Positions 6,824 through 12,802 of a DNA stretch of 14,056 nt are shown piece after piece. The DNA comes from Prevotella sp. (GTDB lineage: Bacteria; Bacteroidota; Bacteroidia; Bacteroidales; Bacteroidaceae), in the NCBI GenBank assembly GCA_017430675.1, contig JAFRMM010000206.1, positions 1 to 14,056 of the forward strand, given 5' to 3'. Below the pieces are notes generated by a model. The model saw only the letters and a program-made list of their open reading frames with translations. It made no database searches and was not told the origin of the DNA. A program made the position numbers and the translations under genes. Within the stretch, counting starts at the first letter, position 1. The number at the start of each line of letters is the position of its first letter.

Positions 6824-7885
6824 TCAAGGCGACTGTGACGCCAATGATTCGATCTTCGAGAACATTTCCGAATGGTTGAGCGAGAATGCGATGATCTTGC
6901 CCTGACTGTCAGTGATGATGTTGTCGGGCACGTTCGACAGGCCGATACTCTCCAGGACTGGCGAGTCCCACATCCGCCCGTCACAGAAGGTGCTCCACTT
7001 GATGGAGTCGCGGTCCAGCGTCCGCTGGCATTTCTTCGCATCGGCATCCAGACAGACAGTGACAATCTTCAGGGCATCCCCGTTTTTCCTCTGGGAAGAC
7101 TGCAGCCGCCGCAGCATGCCAGTACTCTCATAATTCCAACTGGCCCAGATATAGATGAGGTTCACCTTCGCATTCAAGTCTGACGAAGAGACCATCTTTC
7201 CATGGATATCAGTTGCTGTGAACGACGGCAGTTTTCCGCCGACCTTCAGCGCATTCAATCCCTTTAACCTCCTGATCAGGTCACCCATACCCTTTATGTC
7301 GGGATTGGCACCCTTGATCGCTTGTGCCAGTTCTATGGCTGTCTGGTAGTCGGGTTGAGGGGTCTGGATGAAGTATTTCCGCATCAGGTACAAGGCGAAC
7401 GGCGAAGTGGGATGCTCCTTGATAAACTGTGCCACCGACTTGGTCATCTCTGGTGGCGTCTGCTCACTGGTATTCTGGCGGAAGGCTGTCAGTTCTTCGT
7501 TTTCCTTCAACCCCTTGATCTTAGCCTCCCTCAGGTGTGTCGCATCGCCCTCCAGTTCGACGGTAGCCCCTTTCGTACCAAAGATGGGCAGTTCGGAAAA
7601 GTTGGGGAACACCAGCACGAAGGTGGTGGAATCTTCCAGCGGGATATCATAGCGGAAATGCCCCTTGGACACGGTGACCGTGTCGAGTTTATGTGTACCG
7701 TCAAAACCGTAGATATACAGTTCTCCCTCGTTGAATCCCTTGAAGGTTCCCTCCAGCAGAAAACCCTCCCGCTTGCCACCACAGGAAGTGAGAAGCGAAA
7801 GGTGAAGAGTGAAAAGCAGGAGCAGTGTGACTACCCGCCAGACGCTCTTTGCGCCTCCATGCAACCTCTGCTTTTCACTCATCAT
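6824..7885 (-). CDS. DUF4369/thioredoxin-fold lipoprotein lacking the CxxC
   Basis: A 353-residue exported lipoprotein. A basic start and hydrophobic segment (17-34) end in the lipobox LLTSC, with acylated cysteine C35. Residues about 41-125 match the DUF4369 beta domain (GTFKGFNEGELYIYGFDG). The C-terminal region (about 215-345) is an AhpC/TlpA-type thioredoxin fold with WASW at 247-250 and a cis-proline candidate at 320 (SNVPDN). The redox motif that usually follows WASW, C-x-x-C, is replaced by N251-Y-E-S254, so it cannot work as an ordinary thiol-disulfide enzyme. Other cysteines (278, 286, 301) are elsewhere in the fold. It starts 12 nt after the TPR lipoprotein gene, with paired ATG codons (7885 and 7882), so the two are co-transcribed. 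A structural or partner-binding role is possible; function unknown. Confidence 0.88.
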   Translation of the reverse strand: MMSEKQRLHGGAKSVWRVVTLLLLFTLHLSLLTSCGGKREGFLLEGTFKGFNEGELYIYGFDGTHKLDTVTVSKGHFRYDIPLEDSTTFVLVFPNFSELPIFGTKGATVELEGDATHLREAKIKGLKENEELTAFRQNTSEQTPPEMTKSVAQFIKEHPTSPFALYLMRKYFIQTPQPDYQTAIELAQAIKGANPDIKGMGDLIRRLKGLNALKVGGKLPSFTATDIHGKMVSSSDLNAKVNLIYIWASWNYESTGMLRRLQSSQRKNGDALKIVTVCLDADAKKCQRTLDRDSIKWSTFCDGRMWDSPVLESIGLSNVPDNIITDSQGKIIAFSLNHSEMFSKIESLASQSP

Positions 7886-7897
7886 GTTTATTTTCTA

Positions 7898-9571
7898 TTA
7901 CTTCTGTATATTCGCCAGTTCGATGTCATTGGCGGCATACTTGGCAAAGGAACTGTCCTTGCTGATGGCACTGCGCAAGGCCTCGGCGGCATCGGCGGTG
8001 TTACCCATGCGGGAATAAAGGATGGCCTTCAGGTAATCCGTCGTGGCATCGGGGTTCTTCACATATCTCAGCGTGATATCGGCAGAGGCGTAGTTCTTGT
8101 TCAGGATCTGGGCCAGGGCGGCACTATTGGAATAGGTGTCGGCGAAGTCCTGCTCAGCCTGTGCGTAGTTGCCTTTAGCGAGGTTCAGGTTACCCAATAC
8201 CTCTGACAGTCCGTTGGCACCCGTAGCACTGGCGATATACTGCTCAGCCGTCTTGACGTCGCCAGCCTTCAGGGCGAGCATGCCGAGGTTGGCAGCAGCC
8301 TCCGGCAGACTGGCATTCACGCGCTGTGCCTTCTGGATATATTCCTTGGCAGCCTCGTAGTTACCCTTGGCATATTCGAGGGTGGCGATGTTGTTATAGG
8401 CACGGGCATCGTTCGGATAGATCTTCGCAGCCTGTTGATAGACAGCCTCTGCCTCGTTGGCATCGCTCTTCAGGGCAGCGCCATAGAGAAGTTCCTCGAT
8501 GCTCAGTTTGGTGGCATCGGCCTTGATCTGGTCGAGGATCTGTTCGTCACTGCGGCCGATGGTCTCGTAGTTGATCGTCAGGCGTGAACGGCGCAACTGC
8601 GGCAGGATGCCGTCGGCGAGTTCGCGGAAGGCGGCAGAGATATTCTTGATCTGCTGTTCGCGCTCCTGCGGATCCTTATACATCGACAGCACGCGCAAGA
8701 TGATCTCCTTGTCCTGGATATTGCTGGCCTGTACCAGTTCCTGGAAACCCTCCCAGTCCTGAGCCGTGTATTTCGCATCCACGTAAGCGTTCATCTTGAT
8801 CTTCTTCAGTTCCTGGTTCACATACTGCTCCGACACCTTCTGGCGCTGTCCGGCCAGTTTGTCGTTTAGGGAGTAGCCGCCATCAGGCGAGGCGTAGGCC
8901 GATACCTCCACATTGTCGAGGTTCAGACCCTCGCGGTCGTCGTTGATCTTCTTCAGCATCTTCACGAACTCCTGCACGGAGTTGTTCTTCAACTCGCTCT
9001 TGCGGAGGTTGGCCTGCTGGATGAGGAACTTGATGTTGGCCTCCTGCTTCTTCTTCGTGATGCGCTGGTAGGCATCAGGTGAGAGGGCGGCATTGGCCGT
9101 CACCACCGTTCTTTTGTACAGTTCCGAGGTGGCGATGATGCCGTCGGCCACCTTCACCTCGGGGATGGCCACCTGCTTCGAACCCAGACGGGCGTTGAAG
9201 GTGAGGAACATCTCGGCCTTGTTGTCGTCTGCGTATGCGAAGTTAGTCTTCATCGTATAGTTACCGCCCACCTTGTAGGAGATGGTCTGGTCGTTGCCGG
9301 CCACGTTCTCGCCCTGGAAGGTGGCAGTGTTGCCCTGCACCACCTGACCGTTCGAGTAGCGCAGTTCGGGGATGACGGTCACCACGGCTTTCTTCTTCAT
9401 GTACTTCTCAGGGAAGTGGCCATTGATGGTTGCGGGTACTGTGCCGGCCTGAGTCTCCAGCGGGTTGGGGGTCACGGTGAAGTTGTCTGCGGAGAGGGCG
9501 CCGAGTTTCGAGCACGACGTCAGGAGCATCAGCGATGCAGCAGACAGGAGGAGGTAGTTCTTTTTCTTCAT
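7898..9571 (-). CDS. Envelope lipoprotein with OmpA-like segment and TPR repeats
   Basis: A 557-residue exported protein beginning MKKKNYLLL, with lipobox LLTSC (C20 acylated). Residues about 28-140 are beta-rich and unassigned. Residues about 195-255 resemble an OmpA C-terminal peptidoglycan-binding region (VEVSAYASPDGGYSLNDKLAGQR in pieces at 221-243), followed by helical sequence. From about 355 to 545 it is built of tetratricopeptide-like units, for example YNNIATLEYAKGNYEAAKEY at 392-411. This layout suggests a scaffold that anchors an outer-membrane complex to the cell wall. The longest frame begins at 9637 inside the tRNA gene, so the ATG at 9571 with its normal lipoprotein signal is the true start. 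It follows tRNA-Leu by 23 nt with no visible promoter between, and precedes the DUF4369 lipoprotein by 12 nt. The precise role is unknown; no gene symbol is justified. Confidence 0.88.
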   Translation of the reverse strand: MKKKNYLLLSAASLMLLTSCSKLGALSADNFTVTPNPLETQAGTVPATINGHFPEKYMKKKAVVTVIPELRYSNGQVVQGNTATFQGENVAGNDQTISYKVGGNYTMKTNFAYADDNKAEMFLTFNARLGSKQVAIPEVKVADGIIATSELYKRTVVTANAALSPDAYQRITKKKQEANIKFLIQQANLRKSELKNNSVQEFVKMLKKINDDREGLNLDNVEVSAYASPDGGYSLNDKLAGQRQKVSEQYVNQELKKIKMNAYVDAKYTAQDWEGFQELVQASNIQDKEIILRVLSMYKDPQEREQQIKNISAAFRELADGILPQLRRSRLTINYETIGRSDEQILDQIKADATKLSIEELLYGAALKSDANEAEAVYQQAAKIYPNDARAYNNIATLEYAKGNYEAAKEYIQKAQRVNASLPEAAANLGMLALKAGDVKTAEQYIASATGANGLSEVLGNLNLAKGNYAQAEQDFADTYSNSAALAQILNKNYASADITLRYVKNPDATTDYLKAILYSRMGNTADAAEALRSAISKDSSFAKYAANDIELANIQK

Positions 9572-9594
9572 TTTGCTAAGTGTTATAGTATTAG

Positions 9595-9680
9595 TGCCGC
9601 GAGCGGGACTCGAACCCGCACAACCATTCCTGGTCAAGGGATTTTAAGTCCCTCGTGTCTACCAATTCCACCATTGCGGC
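9595..9680 (-). tRNA. tRNA-Leu, anticodon UAA
   Basis: The minus strand folds as a class II tRNA of 86 nt. The acceptor 5' strand is GCCGCAA, the anticodon stem-loop AGGGA-CTTAAAA-TCCCT has anticodon TAA, the long variable arm has an ACCA/TGGT stem, and the T arm is GCGGG-TTCGAGT-CCCGC. The discriminator is A and CCA is not encoded. Position 6 of the acceptor stem is an A facing C, a mismatch. A strong promoter lies immediately upstream, and the TPR lipoprotein gene starts 23 nt downstream. Confidence 0.95.
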
Positions 9681-9697
9681 ATGAAAGAACACGGATG

Positions 9698-9729
9698 CAA
9701 AGGTACGCCTATTTCTTGGAATAGCCAAA
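9698..9729 (-). promoter_or_regulatory. Promoter of tRNA-Leu and probably of the downstream genes
   Basis: On the minus strand TTTG (9729-9726), a spacer of exactly 20 nt and TACCTTTG (9705-9698) form the best match in the window to the Bacteroidetes promoter consensus. The tRNA begins 17 nt after the -7 box. No terminator or second promoter is visible between the tRNA and the TPR lipoprotein, so this promoter may serve both. Confidence 0.75.
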
Positions 9730-9768
9730 GAAGAGACTGTTAAAATGTACAAAAACGCCTTCTTCTCC

Positions 9769-9805
9769 CTGATGTCATCAGCCTACAGTATTAAAAGGTG
9801 TTAAT
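9769..9805. promoter_or_regulatory. Two short dyads upstream of the protease operon
   Basis: CTGATG-T-CATCAG (9769-9781) is a perfect 6-bp palindrome, and ATTAA-AAGGTG-TTAAT (9790-9805) is a 5-bp dyad with a 6-bp spacer. They lie about 60-95 bp upstream of the -7 box of the plus-strand operon and 40-75 bp upstream of the tRNA promoter on the other strand. They could be operators; short AT-rich dyads also occur by chance. Confidence 0.3.
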
Positions 9806-9863
9806 GGAAAGCAGTCTTTTGCCCTTTTTCATATCATTAGGATGAAAGAAGAAACAAAAGTGC

Positions 9864-9871
9864 TATATTTG
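9864..9871 (+). promoter_or_regulatory. -7 box of the protease / surface protein / sigma operon
   Basis: TATATTTG matches TAnnTTTG and lies 15 nt before a GTG codon that opens a good signal peptide. No convincing -33 TTTG is present at 19-21 nt spacing, so the promoter may be weak or depend on another sigma factor or activator. It lies inside the longer open frame that begins at ATG 9842, which argues against that start. Confidence 0.5.
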
Positions 9872-9886
9872 CACATTCGATATCAC

Positions 9887-10891
9887 GTGAAGAGACTGGT
9901 ACTGATCATAGGGATGATAGTGTTGTTAGGTGCAAATGGCCATGCACAGGGAGCGGGTGCAGATCATCTGTACGCCATTCTTGTCAATGGCGGGCGAAAC
10001 CGTCTGACAAACCATGAGCGCTACTGGAACGACTGCGCCTTCCTCTACCGTACGCTGCGGCAGACCTATCATGTGCCTAAGCGCCACATCACAGTATTGA
10101 TGAGCGATGGGGGTGCCGCCTATGAGGATATGCTGCAGGCCGACGGAAGGGGATTCCGCTCTTCGCCTGTCGATCTTGACGGCGACGGACAGGCCGATGT
10201 GGATTATCCTGCCACCAGTCAGACGCTCGTCAATGTGCTGTTCAATATGTCGCTACGCTTAAAGGCAGACGACCATCTGTTCCTCTATATCATCGACCAC
10301 GGCGGCTCTGAGGATGACAGCGAGGAATCATTCATCTGGCTGTGGGATGACGAGAAGATGAATGACTATTCCCTGGCGGCACTGCTCAGCATGCTCAGGG
10401 TGGGAACTATCAATATCCTGATGGGACAGTGCCATTCAGGCGGTTTCGTGGCAGACCTGGCGCGCGAAGGCTGCATCATCGCCACAGCCTGTAGTGGCAG
10501 CGAACAGTCCTGGGCTTGCCCGGACCGTCCCTACGACGAGTTCGTGTATCACTGGACATGCGCCGTCAATGGGGCTGACGAAACAGGGAAACCGGTGGAT
10601 GCCGACGACAATGGCGACGGAGAGGTGTCGATGCTGGAGGCCTTCCGCTATGCCCAGGCACATGACCGTCTGCGCGAAACCCCACAATACGCCTCATGGC
10701 CTGAACAACTGGGGGAACAATGGACTGTCACGCATACCCTTTCAGGCACTCTGGGCATCCAGGAGATAGAGACGGCTGACGAGAATCCGGCAGAAATGTG
10801 GACACTCTCAGGCCAGCGCAGGACTCAGGCCGATGGCCATGCCATCTATATCCAGCGGAAAGGCGGGAAGACGAGAAAGATTATAAGATAA
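9887..10891 (+). CDS. Exported caspase/legumain-like cysteine protease with calcium-loop motifs
   Basis: A 334-residue secreted protein with a caspase-like (clan CD, closest in look to peptidase C13) fold. The catalytic pair is H138 in LFLYIIDHGG and C182 in NILMGQCHSGG. A GTG start at 9887 gives the signal peptide MKRLVLIIGMIVLLGANGHA, cleaved before Q21; an ATG at 9842 adds 15 residues but has the promoter box inside it. Two acidic loops look calcium-binding: DLDGDGQAD (96-104) and DDNGDGEVSMLE (240-251), whose positions 1, 3, 5, 9 and 12 fit an EF-hand loop. The tail from about 304, WTLSGQRR...IYIQRKGGKTRKIIR, resembles short C-terminal sorting-type tails of Prevotella secreted proteins. 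The next gene starts 20 nt later. Calcium-dependent activation and the substrate are inferred or unknown; it could also be a degenerate, non-proteolytic homologue. Confidence 0.85.
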   Translation: MKRLVLIIGMIVLLGANGHAQGAGADHLYAILVNGGRNRLTNHERYWNDCAFLYRTLRQTYHVPKRHITVLMSDGGAAYEDMLQADGRGFRSSPVDLDGDGQADVDYPATSQTLVNVLFNMSLRLKADDHLFLYIIDHGGSEDDSEESFIWLWDDEKMNDYSLAALLSMLRVGTINILMGQCHSGGFVADLAREGCIIATACSGSEQSWACPDRPYDEFVYHWTCAVNGADETGKPVDADDNGDGEVSMLEAFRYAQAHDRLRETPQYASWPEQLGEQWTVTHTLSGTLGIQEIETADENPAEMWTLSGQRRTQADGHAIYIQRKGGKTRKIIR

Positions 10892-10911
10892 TAAATAAAA
10901 ATAGGTGTGAT

Positions 10912-12798
10912 ATGAAAAAGTGTTTGATCCTTACTATGATTGGGCTGATGCTGGGCATCCAGTCTGCAAGCAGTATCAACGATATCAACAACCCAGAGAA
11001 TCTGGTGTTTGGCAAGATATGGATAGAGGGCAGCCACAGCACAGAACTCGTCCAGCGTCTGCATGTGGAGGTGACAAACAATGGCCCAAGGAAATATAAG
11101 AGTTGGTGGATAGCCATTGATCCAGATTACTGGAATCGGGACCTTTCGTCATTGGGAATGCGCCCTTATACAGGAGTAACCGATGACATCACCCTCGAAG
11201 CAGGAGAGACGAAGGAGATTACCATTGATATCCTATTCTTTGAAGAAGGCCATCATGATGTATATGTGTGGCAGTATATAGGTGGTATAGAACTGTTTTC
11301 CTGTTCTGTCGATATCGACAAGTACAGGGCTCCGCGTCTCAGGGGTGAGATCAAACTGGATATGCTGGAGCAGACAGATGACGGCAATATCCTATATGGC
11401 GACTTTGCCCACTTCAGAATTACAGGAACTGCCACCATTACCAATGAAGAAAATTTCGGGTTGTTTGGAGATGGTTACATCGTGGATGGAGGGACCTCAT
11501 TAATTACCTGTTCGGTCAATCCTTGGTTTGCAAAAGAACCAATAGTTGATGGTTATGAACCATTATATTCCCTGGCAGATGAGATTGGCCCGGGAGAAAC
11601 CATTACCAAAGAGTTCTCTTACAACTTTACTGCTAAACCAGAAGAAGATATGGAATATGGAATCGACTTGGACGTGTTGGATAAGGTGATAGCCCGTATT
11701 CCCTTCAAGGTCAAGCAATGCACCAACACCTACTGGACAGCCGACGGCCATGTGAAGCCTTTGCCTGTCAATACAGGTCAGGTCTTGAAAGTCCCGGCAG
11801 AGGCTTTGGCCGTTGATATGCGTGGACAATACGAAACGAACACCACCTTCTCCATCGACGTGTCGGAGGCCAATCCCAACTGTCTTTACTACTTGGGATT
11901 CCTCGACAATGTACCGCAGGGATTCTCATTGACGACGAATGTCATTCGCGACTATGAGGCCAGTCTGCTCTGCGTGGATACTAACTATGACTATTTCTGT
12001 CCGATGCCTTTCAGGGCCAAGACGGCCATGTGCCAATATACGCCTGTCAGTGAGGCTCAAAAGCCTACCAAATTGTATGTAGGAACGTTGGTGTTACCAT
12101 TCAATGCCACACAGGGATGGCTGGTATCGACCAACGGCTCACCAAACACAGATGCTGGCTTCAATGGGGATAACCTTCAGGTATTCAGATTCATCGGAGA
12201 ATACAGAAGAAGATTCATGCACTTTGCACGTGTCACGGATGATCATCTGAATGCCTATGAGCCATATCTGATATACACGATTCCATCGCAAGTCGTTTTC
12301 TCTGCTGAAGACATCATGGTTCCTTCAACACGCCCAGCCGTTACAACAGGTACAAACTATGATTTCATTGGCCATACGACGCAGATGAGTACGTTGCAAG
12401 ATCAAGATGATTATCAAGGTGTTTACACGTTGAATAACGACTACTATAGTTTCCGTCGGATCAATACAGACGAGTTGCTCCCGCCCTTCACAGCCAACTT
12501 TTATGTGGAAACGCCCGAAACGCCAGAATACGGCATCTCTGGTCCTAGTACCAATGACCTGTTGTGGATTGGTGGTGATCCAAACTCTACTGTTGACAAT
12601 CCTGATGCTCCTGATGCTCCTGATGCTCCCACCAAGATCGACGGCATCAGCGACAGTTACGCCAGTCATTCCACGGCTGTCTATTCACTCAGCGGCCAAC
12701 GGGTAGGGACGGCAGAAGTGCATGAGGGCAGACTGACCGTCAGCAGCCTTCGTCCAGGCCTATATATCATTGACGGCAAGAAGATAGTTGTCAGATAA
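10912..12798 (+). CDS. Secreted beta-rich surface protein with C-terminal sorting-type tail
   Basis: A 628-residue exported protein starting MKKCLILTMIGLMLGIQSAS, a typical signal peptide. The longer frame from 10798 overlaps the protease gene and is not the true start. Residues about 28-140 look like an Ig-like, CARDB-type beta domain (VEVTNNGPRKYKSWWIAI, ITLEAGETKEITIDI), and about 145-275 like a second one. The remainder (about 290-555) is aromatic and beta-rich with the GTLVLPFNAT and AYEPYLIYTIP phrases I associate with Prevotella surface proteins. A PDA-PDA-PDA linker (564-572) leads to the tail SLSGQRV...LRPGLYIIDGKKIVVR (589-628), which resembles type IX-type sorting tails and the end of the protease. 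It lies between the protease (20 nt) and the sigma-barrel gene (4 nt), suggesting a joint function as substrate, partner or sensor ligand. No enzymatic motif was seen. Confidence 0.85.
   Translation: MKKCLILTMIGLMLGIQSASSINDINNPENLVFGKIWIEGSHSTELVQRLHVEVTNNGPRKYKSWWIAIDPDYWNRDLSSLGMRPYTGVTDDITLEAGETKEITIDILFFEEGHHDVYVWQYIGGIELFSCSVDIDKYRAPRLRGEIKLDMLEQTDDGNILYGDFAHFRITGTATITNEENFGLFGDGYIVDGGTSLITCSVNPWFAKEPIVDGYEPLYSLADEIGPGETITKEFSYNFTAKPEEDMEYGIDLDVLDKVIARIPFKVKQCTNTYWTADGHVKPLPVNTGQVLKVPAEALAVDMRGQYETNTTFSIDVSEANPNCLYYLGFLDNVPQGFSLTTNVIRDYEASLLCVDTNYDYFCPMPFRAKTAMCQYTPVSEAQKPTKLYVGTLVLPFNATQGWLVSTNGSPNTDAGFNGDNLQVFRFIGEYRRRFMHFARVTDDHLNAYEPYLIYTIPSQVVFSAEDIMVPSTRPAVTTGTNYDFIGHTTQMSTLQDQDDYQGVYTLNNDYYSFRRINTDELLPPFTANFYVETPETPEYGISGPSTNDLLWIGGDPNSTVDNPDAPDAPDAPTKIDGISDSYASHSTAVYSLSGQRVGTAEVHEGRLTVSSLRPGLYIIDGKKIVVR
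12601..12627 (+). repeat. Three tandem copies of CCTGATGCT
   Basis: Three perfect 9-bp copies encode Pro-Asp-Ala three times in the linker between the beta-rich region and the C-terminal tail of the surface protein. Being a multiple of three, copy-number change would alter only linker length. Confidence 0.8.
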
Positions 12799-12802
12799 GA
12801 GG

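Noticed and set aside
7787..7817. GTGAAAAG-like low-complexity stretch in the signal peptide region of the DUF4369 lipoprotein as a separate element
   Set aside because: It encodes a plausible hydrophobic signal segment and has no exact periodic units, so it is mentioned only in relation to the nrf junction repeat.
7322..8206. Long plus-strand open frame of 294 codons
   Set aside because: It lies antisense to the two lipoprotein genes, has no recognisable domain, signal or promoter, and its composition is that of a reverse-frame shadow.
9572..9637. Extension of the TPR lipoprotein into the tRNA gene
   Set aside because: The added 22 residues are translated from tRNA-Leu sequence; the lipoprotein signal peptide begins at the ATG at 9571.
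10798..10911. Extension of the surface protein upstream of ATG 10912
   Set aside because: It overlaps the 3' end of the protease gene in another frame and would place a charged segment before a good signal peptide.
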